Of a DNA stretch of 5,538 bases, positions 1 to 5,113 are shown piece by piece; positions within the stretch are counted from its first letter, which is position 1, and each line of letters opens with the position of its first letter. A program made the position numbers and the translations under genes. The DNA comes from an uncultured Clostridia bacterium (GTDB lineage: Bacteria > Bacillota > Clostridia > Christensenellales > UBA1242): assembly GCA_937895935.1 (NCBI GenBank), contig CALBKX010000037.1:1-5538 (forward strand). Direction: 5' to 3'. The notes below the pieces were generated by a model. The model was not told the origin of the DNA, did not search any database, and saw nothing but the letters and a program-made list of their open reading frames with translations.

Positions 1-81
1 TTTGTCTTTGGCTCATACGGTGCTATCGTTTACCACCCATTTGCCATTGCAAAGATGACAGGTGTAAGTACCGCAGGCTAA
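1..81 (+). CDS. C-terminal end of probable phage major capsid protein (5' truncated)
   Basis: An open frame enters from the left edge and stops at TAA (79-81), leaving 26 codons that end in AKMTGVSTAG. The fragment is too short for family assignment from its own sequence. The call rests mainly on position: it directly precedes a post-capsid small protein and a DUF4054-like connector, the slot held by the major capsid gene in phages with this gene order. A strong hairpin terminator follows immediately, which is common after highly expressed capsid genes. It could instead be another head protein such as a decoration protein. The reading frame is clear; the function is inferred. Confidence 0.6.
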   Translation, partial: FVFGSYGAIVYHPFAIAKMTGVSTAG

Positions 82-102
82 AAATTAAAAAATATTCAAT
101 GC

Positions 103-136
103 GAAAAAGGGACTATACAAAATAGTCCCCTTTTTC
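103..136 (+). terminator. Intrinsic terminator / attenuator hairpin after the capsid gene
   Basis: The arms 103-115 (GAAAAAGGGACTA) and 123-136 (TAGTCCCCTTTTTC) are complementary except for one extra C in the 3' arm. They form a stem of 13 pairs around a 7-nt loop (TACAAAA). The U-rich run at 131-135 follows the GC-rich core, and the A-run at 104-108 can pair with it, giving the A-tail/U-tail form seen in many phage terminators. The hairpin starts 21 nt after the capsid stop codon and ends 24 nt before the next start. By symmetry it could also work on the opposite strand. Because late genes continue downstream in the same direction, it probably terminates only partially or is bypassed by antitermination (inference). 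Confidence 0.8.
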
Positions 137-160
137 TGCATATAACACTAGGAGGCAAAA

Positions 161-661
161 ATGGCAGGAAGGAAACCAAAAGCAGAAACAACAACACCAA
201 TTGAACAAATTATTGAAAAATCTGAAGAAGAATCCGTAGTAAATCCTACCGAAACACTCGTTATTAATACTAGCGAAAAAGCAAAGAAGGTTACCACTAA
301 ACGAAAAGCAGGAAATACCGTAATGGTTGCATACAATGGCGTTCATGCCCAGCTTTTTGAAGTGCCTGCTGGAAACACCACTAAACAGGTTATTATTAAT
401 GGCAATAATGCAGACCTTATTGGTAAATCCAGAGGTGAACTTTACGCAGGTGGCTTTGGATTGACTGAAGTGGACAAAGACGCATGGGATTGGATTAAGG
501 AAGCCTATAAGGAATGGGGACCGATTAAAAATGGGCTCATGTTTGCGTCTACTGCTGACAATGTATCAGATGAAGCAAAAGAAAGAGCAGACCTTAGAAA
601 TGGCTATGAACCATTGGACAAATCACTTATTAAAGGCGTGGAAGAAAAAGGAACTGATTAA
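161..661 (+). CDS. Phage structural-module protein between capsid and connector genes (function unknown)
   Basis: A 166-residue protein starting at ATG 161 behind a strong AGGAGG-type ribosome binding site (150-155). Residues 1-52 are rich in Lys, Glu, Thr and Ser and look disordered. A compact domain follows, from about residue 53 (TVMVAYNGVHAQLFEV) to the end. It includes GFGLTEVDKDAWDWI (98-112), KNGLMFAS (123-130) and a C-terminal NGYEPLD (147-153). I recall small proteins with this pattern (VMVA start, GITE-type motif, NGL-F, G-EPLD end) directly after the capsid gene in myoviruses with DUF3383-type sheaths, but their role is not known to me. A head decoration, head-completion or scaffold-related role is possible. 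There is no signal peptide or membrane segment. Gene reality is nearly certain; function is open. Confidence 0.8.
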   Translation: MAGRKPKAETTTPIEQIIEKSEEESVVNPTETLVINTSEKAKKVTTKRKAGNTVMVAYNGVHAQLFEVPAGNTTKQVIINGNNADLIGKSRGELYAGGFGLTEVDKDAWDWIKEAYKEWGPIKNGLMFASTADNVSDEAKERADLRNGYEPLDKSLIKGVEEKGTD

Positions 662-663
662 TT

Positions 664-1056
664 ATGAAAGGCGTTGTGGATTTTGATGTAAATGATTTCA
701 AACTCTATCACCGTGGAATGGAAGAAGTACCAGAGGAAGAGTTACAAGCCTTATTTAAATCTGCATGCCTGTTACTAAACAACACCCCTAATTCTATAGT
801 CACCGACTTAGAAGAGAGAAAACTTTTACTATATTTGCTTGTATGTCACCTATACCAACTCGCAGAACGAGGAGGTGAGATGGTAGGTCAAATGACAGGG
901 GCATCGCAAGGAAAAGTTTCTATCTCAATCACAGGTATCGCTAATGCTAATTGGTATCAGCAAACCCAGTGTGGAGCGTTGTTCTGGCAGGCTACAGCAA
1001 AATATAGAAGGGGAGTGAGATACATTGCTCCGAATTGTAGGAATACATTCCAGTAA
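664..1056 (+). CDS. Head-tail connector protein, DUF4054-like
   Basis: A 130-residue protein starting at ATG 664, two bases after the upstream stop, with an AAAGGA ribosome binding site at about 647-652 inside the end of the previous gene. The architecture fits the DUF4054 family of phage head-tail connector (adaptor) proteins. An acidic helical N-terminus with the pattern DxxxFKLYHxG leads to a long helical hairpin, LLLYLLVCHLYQLAER (about 54-69). A Gly/Ser loop, GQMTGASQGKVSISI, follows. The C-terminus has the family's TQCGALFWQATAKYR and RYIAP motifs. These proteins form a ring on the portal that begins the neck. Length is normal for the family. Its 3' end overlaps the next gene by 32 nt, suggesting translational coupling. 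Family assignment is from recognised motifs, not a search. Confidence 0.85.
   Translation: MKGVVDFDVNDFKLYHRGMEEVPEEELQALFKSACLLLNNTPNSIVTDLEERKLLLYLLVCHLYQLAERGGEMVGQMTGASQGKVSISITGIANANWYQQTQCGALFWQATAKYRRGVRYIAPNCRNTFQ
1008..1015 (+). promoter_or_regulatory. Ribosome binding site supporting a TTG start at 1025
   Basis: AAGGGGAG lies inside the DUF4054-like gene, 9 nt before TTG 1025. It is a better Shine-Dalgarno match and spacing than anything before the later in-frame ATG at 1103, where only AAGG (1094-1097) is found. It supports TTG as the true start of the next gene. Confidence 0.65.
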
Positions 1057-1519
1057 AAAATATGAGGAGTATTTAAAAAATATTTCTCGTATTAAGGCTA
1101 ACATGAAGTGCGGTATCTTGAACGGTGCAACGTATCCCGATGGATTAAGCGTAGCAACAGTAGCCTATATCAATGAGAATGGTGAGATGGGAAACCCTAG
1201 GAGACCGTTTATGCATCGCACCTTGGAAGAAAATCAAGAAAAGTGGGCGAAGGGAATTGTAAATAATCTTACTGGAAATGTCAGTGCAGCGTCGGTCCAG
1301 CGAGCTTATGAATTTGCAGGAATGACGGCTAAAGGCGACATGGTGGAAACGATTAAGAAGTGGAGCCCAAATGACCCACGAGCCAATAGTCCAGCTACCA
1401 TAGCACGTAAAGCGGCAAAAGGTAGGAAAGGAAAGAATACAGTTGCTACCGACCCAACACAAGTCTTGATTGATACAGGCACAATGATTTCATCTATAGA
1501 CTATGAGGTGGAAACATGA
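1025..1519 (+). CDS. Tail completion / head-tail joining protein, HK97 gp10-like
   Basis: A 164-residue protein using a TTG start at 1025, behind AAGGGGAG (1008-1015) and overlapping the previous gene by 32 nt. Two landmarks identify it. The first is GILNGATYPDGLSVATVA (30-47) followed by NENGEMGNPRRPFMHR (50-65), the usual Y-DG-S-V-A-A, E-G and PRPFM pattern. The second is LIDTGTMISSIDYEV at the C-terminus (148-162), the hallmark 'DTG-M--SI' end of HK97-gp10-type minor tail or tail-completion proteins. Such proteins sit at the head-proximal end of the tail or in the neck. The stretch 105-145 is rich in Lys, Ala and Pro. Starting at ATG 1103 would remove 26 residues that precede the first motif in relatives as I recall them, so TTG is preferred. 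The stop overlaps the next ATG in an ATGA arrangement. Confidence 0.82.
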   Translation: MLRIVGIHSSKKYEEYLKNISRIKANMKCGILNGATYPDGLSVATVAYINENGEMGNPRRPFMHRTLEENQEKWAKGIVNNLTGNVSAASVQRAYEFAGMTAKGDMVETIKKWSPNDPRANSPATIARKAAKGRKGKNTVATDPTQVLIDTGTMISSIDYEVET

Positions 1520-1950
1520 ACTTTCACGCATTGGTTAGAGGAGCTATCCAAATAATTCATAAAGATGAATCTTGCGAGCTGATACAGGCACTAGGGCAGG
1601 TCAATCAAAAGGGTATTGTTAAGCCGAAATATAACAAACCTATCTTGATAAAAGCACAGATACAACCTGCTGGAGCAGATACTCTAAAACAACTGGAGAT
1701 GCTCAATGTGAATGGTGAATCCATGGAAGCATTTTTATATTCCTCCAAAGATTTGCCAGTTGCTAGCATTAACAGAGTACCTTTAAAACGTGGTGGTGAT
1801 TTTATCAAGCGTGATGATGGCACGTATTGGCTTATTACGTCGGTCATAGAAGATTGGACAGAAGAAGGATGGGCTAATGTAACAATCACACGTCAGACAA
1901 CACCACCAGACTTTTCAGCTAGTGAATGGGGTGATGAAGATGGTTCTTGA
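1516..1950 (+). CDS. Head-tail joining / neck protein
   Basis: A 144-residue protein starting at ATG 1516 within an ATGA overlap with the upstream stop. GAGGTGG (about 1504-1510) acts as the ribosome binding site. The N-terminus MNFHALVRGAIQIIH is typical of a phage family (M-N-H--VRGAI) found between the gp10-like and neck-terminator genes in this type of myovirus. The middle has alternating strands around KPILIKAQIQPAG and a QLEMLNVNGES segment, matching the 'Q-LQ-L-GLN-NG' pattern. The C-terminal half, RGGDFIKRDDGTYWLITSVIEDW, is the 'GGD-----DG--WLV--V-E-W' pattern, followed by a beta strand with VTITRQ. The all-beta character fits a connector or stopper protein. No finer role can be given from sequence alone. 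The 3' end overlaps the next gene by 11 nt. Confidence 0.78.
   Translation: MNFHALVRGAIQIIHKDESCELIQALGQVNQKGIVKPKYNKPILIKAQIQPAGADTLKQLEMLNVNGESMEAFLYSSKDLPVASINRVPLKRGGDFIKRDDGTYWLITSVIEDWTEEGWANVTITRQTTPPDFSASEWGDEDGS
1928..1935 (+). promoter_or_regulatory. Ribosome binding site that sets the neck-protein start at ATG 1940
   Basis: GGGGTGAT matches the extended Shine-Dalgarno GGAGGTGAT well. Its GGTG core lies 6 nt before ATG 1940. The in-frame GTG 1922 is upstream of this element, and ATG 1934 overlaps it, so 1940 is the start it can serve. Confidence 0.65.
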
Positions 1951-2515
1951 ACTCATAAATGACTATCTAATGCACTTTCTAAACCTTGAACAGAACACAA
2001 TATTTCAAGGGTATCAAAATTGTGTAGCACTGCCCGAAAATAACGAAAATTTTTGCATTTTATCCATATCAGATATTAATAGGCATGGAAGCAACGTGGA
2101 ATCTTTTGATAGCAACAATGCAACCATTAAGAAGTTGGTTGGGTATACCATTGATGTTGATTTTATTGGAGACAATGAAATTAAAGAAAGAGAACTTGCG
2201 TCAAAACTTGAAACCCTTTCATGGTCAGAAGTTATTAGACAATGGTTCAAAGATAACGAAGCATCCATGTTATATGCGTCAAAGGTTCAAGATGTCCCAT
2301 ATGTGGATGAAGATAGTCATTACGTTCACCGCTACCGTGTTACTTTAGAAATATCTATGTGGGAAGAAATTCAGGTGGATGCTCAAACCGCAAAAGAGGT
2401 AAGTATTGATATTTCTCAACATGGAGAAAAGTCAAACGACCCGAACAAGCCAGATAATCCTAATTATTATAAAGATGGCATCGAAAATATAGATGCAGAA
2501 CATAAAGGAGGTTAA
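1940..2515 (+). CDS. Phage neck / tail terminator protein (gp12-like)
   Basis: A 191-residue protein if started at ATG 1940, which is placed ideally behind GGGGTGAT (1928-1935). A longer 197-residue reading from GTG 1922 is possible but has no ribosome binding site. The pattern fits the LIC_12616/gp12-like neck or tail-terminator family that precedes the DUF3383-type sheath. It starts with a short N-terminal helix (LINDYLMHFL), then the 'FQGYQN-VALPENNENFCILSI' strand region. An ATIKKLVGYTIDVDFIGD strand follows, then a helix around the WSEVIRQWF segment. The final core element is HRYRVTLEISMWEEIQV. The last 35 or so residues are hydrophilic (Asn/Asp/Lys/Pro-rich) and probably flexible. Terminator proteins cap the tail tube and sheath and dock onto the head connector, which agrees with its place directly before the sheath gene. 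Confidence 0.75.
   Translation: MVLELINDYLMHFLNLEQNTIFQGYQNCVALPENNENFCILSISDINRHGSNVESFDSNNATIKKLVGYTIDVDFIGDNEIKERELASKLETLSWSEVIRQWFKDNEASMLYASKVQDVPYVDEDSHYVHRYRVTLEISMWEEIQVDAQTAKEVSIDISQHGEKSNDPNKPDNPNYYKDGIENIDAEHKGG
2504..2512 (+). promoter_or_regulatory. Strong ribosome binding site of the tail sheath gene
   Basis: AAAGGAGGT lies 5 nt upstream of ATG 2518 and overlaps the last codons of the neck gene. It is one of the best Shine-Dalgarno matches in the window, consistent with the high copy number of sheath subunits in a virion. Confidence 0.7.
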
Positions 2516-2517
2516 AA

Positions 2518-3990
2518 ATGCCAATTCCTGCTAAAAAAATAGTGAATGTTACATCACGAGTTATTAACGCAGGCGGAAACAACCTTGAAATGGCAGGACT
2601 TATTCTTACAAAGAATAGTATTTGTCCATTTCCCGGTGCTAAACGCTTTACTAGTGCAAATGCAGTAGGAGCCTATTTTGGCACTGAAAGCGATGAATAT
2701 AAAATTGCAGCTAAATATTTTTTAGGTTATACCAACTCATTTAAAAAGCCAGCAACAATTTATTTTGCACGTTCAGCACGTGAAGCCATTGCAGGAGCTT
2801 TGATTAGTGGACAAGTTCCATCAGTAGAAAAGTTGAAATCTGTTTCCGCTGGAACTTTTTCTATTTCAGTGGATGGAGTTAAAACTTCTATCACGGCTCT
2901 TGATTTGTCTACAATTAAAACCCAAAGCGAAGCAGCAAAAGCTATTGAAGATAAACTCACAGGAACTACCGTGGCATACAATAGCACGCTTAACGCATTT
3001 GTCATTACGTCAAAGACTACAGGGAAATCCAGCGGAATTAGTTTTGGTGAAGGTGATACTGCTACTCTTTTGGAATTGACAGAGGAAGCAGGGGCAACGC
3101 TTTCAGAAGGTAGTGACGCATTGGATGGAAATTCCCAGATGTCAGCTATCACGAACTATACAACTAATTGGGCAACATTTACTCATCTTTACCCAGCCGA
3201 TGACGATGAAATTATAGACCTTGCAAAATGGGCTAATGCTCAAGACGTGGACTATCTTTTCTGCCCATGGACTGACGACATTACAGATACACAGCCAACT
3301 AATAAAACCAATTTGCCTAATAAGTTGCTTGATTTAAACCTTGAAGGTGTAGCACTTACCTACGGTGATTCTTGGTATGCAATTTTACCAATGGCATTTG
3401 CTGCTAGTATTGACTGGAATAGAGAAAACGGGCTCCCAACATTTAAATTTAAATCCCAGACAGGCATTGCACCGAATGTAGTTGATGAAACAACTGCCGA
3501 CAACCTCAAAGAACTTCACATGAATTTCTATGGACGTTATGCAACCCGTGCAGATGATTTTTCTTTCTACACAGAAGGTGCAATGATTGGTGGCAGTTAT
3601 GATTTTATTGACGCATTTCTTGGCATGGTGTGGTTAAAGAATTCATTGCAACTTGCTTGCATGACTGGATTCACTAATGCCGCAGTCGTTCCTTATACTG
3701 ATTCAGGCTATGCAATGATTAGAGCTTGGATGACCGACACGATTGAACAAGCAAAAACCAATGGGGTAATTCGTGCTGGCGTATCTTTGAATGAACTTCA
3801 GAAGTCACAACTTATTCAGGAAATCGGTGAAGATAAATCAGACACTATCAACACAGATGGCTATTATCTCAAGATTTCAGACCCCGGTGCTACCGCTAGA
3901 CAAAATAGAGAATCACCTGTTATTGGATTGTGGTACACCTACGGCGGTAGCATTCATAAGTTAGAAGTTCCAGTCACTGAAATTAAATAA
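2518..3990 (+). CDS. Contractile tail sheath protein, DUF3383-like
   Basis: A 490-residue protein starting at ATG 2518. The N-terminus PIPAKKIVNVTSRVINAG, then GLILTKN and TSANAVGAYFGTESDEYKIAAKYF (45-68) with PATIYFARSAR (78-88), is the recognisable DUF3383 pattern. This includes the 'I--V-NV' start, the 'V---FG--S-EY--A--YF' helix and the 'P--IY-ARW' strand. Residues about 104-200 form a separate beta-rich domain (SISVDGVKTSITALDL, TVAYNSTLNAFVITS, GISFGEGDTATLLELTEEAGA), resembling a carbohydrate-binding-like or Ig-like module carried by many DUF3383 proteins. The C-terminal part (about 320-490: FYGRYATRADDFSFYTEG, GYAMIRAWMTDTIEQA, DPGATARQNRESP) corresponds to the conserved sheath core that forms the contractile helix. 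The sheath surrounds the tube encoded next and drives it through the host envelope on contraction. Its presence makes the phage a myovirus type. Confidence 0.87.
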   Translation: MPIPAKKIVNVTSRVINAGGNNLEMAGLILTKNSICPFPGAKRFTSANAVGAYFGTESDEYKIAAKYFLGYTNSFKKPATIYFARSAREAIAGALISGQVPSVEKLKSVSAGTFSISVDGVKTSITALDLSTIKTQSEAAKAIEDKLTGTTVAYNSTLNAFVITSKTTGKSSGISFGEGDTATLLELTEEAGATLSEGSDALDGNSQMSAITNYTTNWATFTHLYPADDDEIIDLAKWANAQDVDYLFCPWTDDITDTQPTNKTNLPNKLLDLNLEGVALTYGDSWYAILPMAFAASIDWNRENGLPTFKFKSQTGIAPNVVDETTADNLKELHMNFYGRYATRADDFSFYTEGAMIGGSYDFIDAFLGMVWLKNSLQLACMTGFTNAAVVPYTDSGYAMIRAWMTDTIEQAKTNGVIRAGVSLNELQKSQLIQEIGEDKSDTINTDGYYLKISDPGATARQNRESPVIGLWYTYGGSIHKLEVPVTEIK

Positions 3991-4004
3991 TTGGAGGTGT
4001 AACA

Positions 4005-4430
4005 ATGGCAAATAGAGATATCACTAGTGCTAATAGTATTATTATTCTTTCTTGCCCAGAGCTATATCCATCTGGCGTGCGTTTGCAACAATTTTCAACA
4101 GACCAAAGCATTACGCAAGGCGATGAAGAAATGGCGTCAGATAGAATTGGTGTAGACGGAAAAATGGTTGCAGGATGGGTTCCTACAATCAAAACCGTCA
4201 ACATTGCATTGGAGGCTTCTTCTCCATCCGCCGAAGTCTTTGATACTATTTATAAACATTCACAGGCTAACAGAAAAGTATATTGGCTTTCCCTTGTTGT
4301 TGCTATTCCATCCACAGGAAAGACACTTACTTACAAAAATGGTGTGCTTAAAAACTGGAAACTTCTTCCAGACCATAAACAGGTACTTGACCCATTAACT
4401 GCTGTTATTGATTTTGAAAGTGTGGAATAG
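4005..4430 (+). CDS. Tail tube protein
   Basis: A 141-residue protein with ATG 4005 behind GGAGGTG (3993-3999), 14 nt after the sheath stop. It has the signature of the small tail tube family that follows DUF3383-type sheaths, often mislabelled 'tail fiber protein' in databases. The features are an N-terminal SANSIIILSCPELYPSGVRLQQF (8-30), then STDQSITQGDEE and GVDGKMVAGWVPT (49-61). A VNIALEASSPSAEVFDTI strand-helix (65-82) and a C-terminal beta region with KNGVLKNWKLLPDHK and TAVIDFESV complete it. It polymerises as stacked rings inside the sheath along the tape measure protein. The length is normal for the family. The sheath-then-tube order is standard in contractile phages and supports the call. 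Confidence 0.85.
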   Translation: MANRDITSANSIIILSCPELYPSGVRLQQFSTDQSITQGDEEMASDRIGVDGKMVAGWVPTIKTVNIALEASSPSAEVFDTIYKHSQANRKVYWLSLVVAIPSTGKTLTYKNGVLKNWKLLPDHKQVLDPLTAVIDFESVE

Positions 4431-4433
4431 TCT

Positions 4434-4964
4434 ATGAGAAAAGAAATCAAAATTAATTTAAGAGATGGAGACAAAGAACTAACATTTAGCATTAAGCAAA
4501 TGTCAGCTTTAAAACTGGAACGATTTATTAACCGTGCCGTTATTATTATCGCAAAGTCGATTGGTGGAGAAATTGGAAAGATGGATTTCTCTAGTGAGTC
4601 TCTTTCCAACTTGCAAAAACTTTTAAATTCGTCACAGAGTGGTCTAAATTCGCCCCAAAGCGGTTTCGCAGATAAGTTAGTACAATTTATAGGGAAATTG
4701 GATTATGACGCGGTAGAACCCCTTTATAACGAATTATTGGATTGTTGCAAATTGGTTCCTGAACCTAACAACCCACTAATGACTATGGATTTGACACCTA
4801 CAACGGTTGATTCACACATTGAAAATCCTATGACATTGTACCGATTGAGAGTAGAGGCAGTAAAACTGAATTTCAGTTTTTTTCGGGGCGTTATGAGCTC
4901 CCCAGAGGAGGAAATCAAACCGCAGGTTACGTTCCCGAAACGTACAAAAACATCTCGACACTAA
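4434..4964 (+). CDS. Tail assembly chaperone, short (zero-frame) form, lambda gpG-like role
   Basis: A 176-residue protein from ATG 4434, three bases after the tube stop. Only a weak GTGGA-type ribosome binding site precedes it, so translation may be coupled to the tube gene. The N-terminus (KEIKINLRDGDKELTFSI) is a beta hairpin and the remainder is mainly helical. The segment ALKLERFINRAVIIIAK, the FADKLVQFIGKLDYDAVEPLYNELLDCC segment (78-105) and the YRLRVEAVKLNFSFF end (136-150) fit a small chaperone family between tube and tape measure genes. Such proteins coat the tape measure protein and recruit tube subunits but are not in the virion. The slippery codons TTT TTT encode Phe149-Phe150. 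The 26 zero-frame residues after them (RGVMSSPEEE onward) are charged and low-complexity, as expected for a non-conserved tail past a recoding site. Residues 64-77 are a tandem heptapeptide duplication. Confidence 0.82.
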   Translation: MRKEIKINLRDGDKELTFSIKQMSALKLERFINRAVIIIAKSIGGEIGKMDFSSESLSNLQKLLNSSQSGLNSPQSGFADKLVQFIGKLDYDAVEPLYNELLDCCKLVPEPNNPLMTMDLTPTTVDSHIENPMTLYRLRVEAVKLNFSFFRGVMSSPEEEIKPQVTFPKRTKTSRH

Positions 4965-5113
4965 TTGGTGTGATTGTTAGTCAAAGGTTTGCAACATTGT
5001 ACGAATTGGAAACGGTATATAGTTATGCAGATGCATTAGACCTTTACGAAATAGCATTAGTTAATTCAATTAATGAAGAAAAAGCATATAAGGCGGTGAA
5101 ACATGGCAGGTAA
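4434..5113 (+). CDS. Tail assembly chaperone, long frameshift fusion (4434-4883 joined to 4883-5113), lambda gpGT-like
   Basis: Reading zero frame to 4883 and then slipping back one base gives a 226-residue product: 150 shared residues plus 76 in the -1 frame, ending at TAA 5111-5113. The -1 extension starts SGRYELPRGGNQTAGYVPET. It then forms a helical domain, ISTLIGVIVSQRFATLYELE followed by TVYSYADALDLYEIALVNS, which resembles the second chaperone domain I recall in related phages ('--LIGIIS-QRLATLHELETVY---D--DL-EIAVV'). The -1 frame is open only from 4823, after a TGA at 4820-4822. It has no ATG before 5113, and the nearest alternative start (GTG 4970) lacks a Shine-Dalgarno sequence, so frameshifting is the simplest way to express it. 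In lambda, the equivalent GT protein links chaperone-coated tape measure to tube subunits. The end overlaps the tape measure start by 11 nt. The efficiency and the product itself are inferred. Confidence 0.77.
4623..4664 (+). repeat. In-frame tandem duplication of a 21-nt / 7-codon unit
   Basis: Units 4623-4643 and 4644-4664 match at 16 of 21 positions and encode LNSSQSG and LNSPQSG (residues 64-77 of the chaperone). Four of the five differences fall in third or synonymous positions or in Leu codon choice; the net protein change is a single Ser to Pro. The repeat sits in a polar linker between two helical segments, where length variation is likely tolerated. Confidence 0.75.
4877..4883 (+). 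promoter_or_regulatory. -1 programmed ribosomal frameshift site (slippery heptamer)
   Basis: Seven T residues lie in the register T TTT TTT of the zero frame (codons 4878-4880 and 4881-4883). This is the X XXY YYZ form that lets both P-site and A-site tRNA(Phe) re-pair after slipping back one base. Decoding resumes at TCG 4883-4885 in the -1 frame. It falls inside the overlap of the two frames (4823-4964), at the point where zero-frame similarity to chaperones ends. Downstream there are only short possible helices: GGGG 4885-4888 with CCCC 4900-4903, or CTCC 4898-4901 with GGAG 4907-4910. No strong stimulator is evident. Confidence 0.77.
5090..5098 (+). promoter_or_regulatory. Ribosome binding site of the tape measure gene
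   Basis: AAGGCGGTG differs from the consensus AAGGAGGTG by one base and ends 4 nt before ATG 5103. It lies within the -1 frame coding sequence of the chaperone fusion, so ribosomes finishing the long form pass directly over it. Confidence 0.65.

Noticed and set aside
139..146. TATAAC as a possible -10 promoter box before the gene at 161
   Set aside because: No -35-like sequence lies 16-18 nt upstream (that space is the terminator loop and arm), and transcription would begin inside the ribosome binding site.
113..346. 77-codon minus-strand open frame over the terminator and start of the 161 gene
   Set aside because: Its Phe/Cys-rich translation is the complement of a Lys/Glu-rich coding tail; there is no ribosome site.
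1145..1462. 105-codon minus-strand open frame
   Set aside because: It lies wholly opposite the gp10-like gene and its translation is Cys/Phe-rich with no family features; no ribosome site or promoter.
2085..2348. 87-codon plus-strand open frame inside the neck gene
   Set aside because: It is an alternative frame within a recognised gene, without a Shine-Dalgarno sequence and with no recognisable motif.
2760..3152. 130-codon open frame on the minus strand opposite the sheath gene
   Set aside because: It is antisense to a clearly recognised sheath gene, has no ribosome binding site, and its composition mirrors the sense codons; a shadow frame.
4904..4920. AGAGGAGGAAATC as a ribosome binding site with internal start for the -1 frame
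   Set aside because: No ATG, GTG or TTG follows at usable distance in the -1 frame, and the run is explained by Glu codons GAG GAG GAA in the zero frame.
4946..4952. A AAA ACA as an alternative slippery site
   Set aside because: A -1 slip here would need ACA to re-pair on AAC in the A site, which is poor, and it lies near the end of the zero frame, past the point where chaperone similarity stops. T TTT TTT at 4877 is much better.
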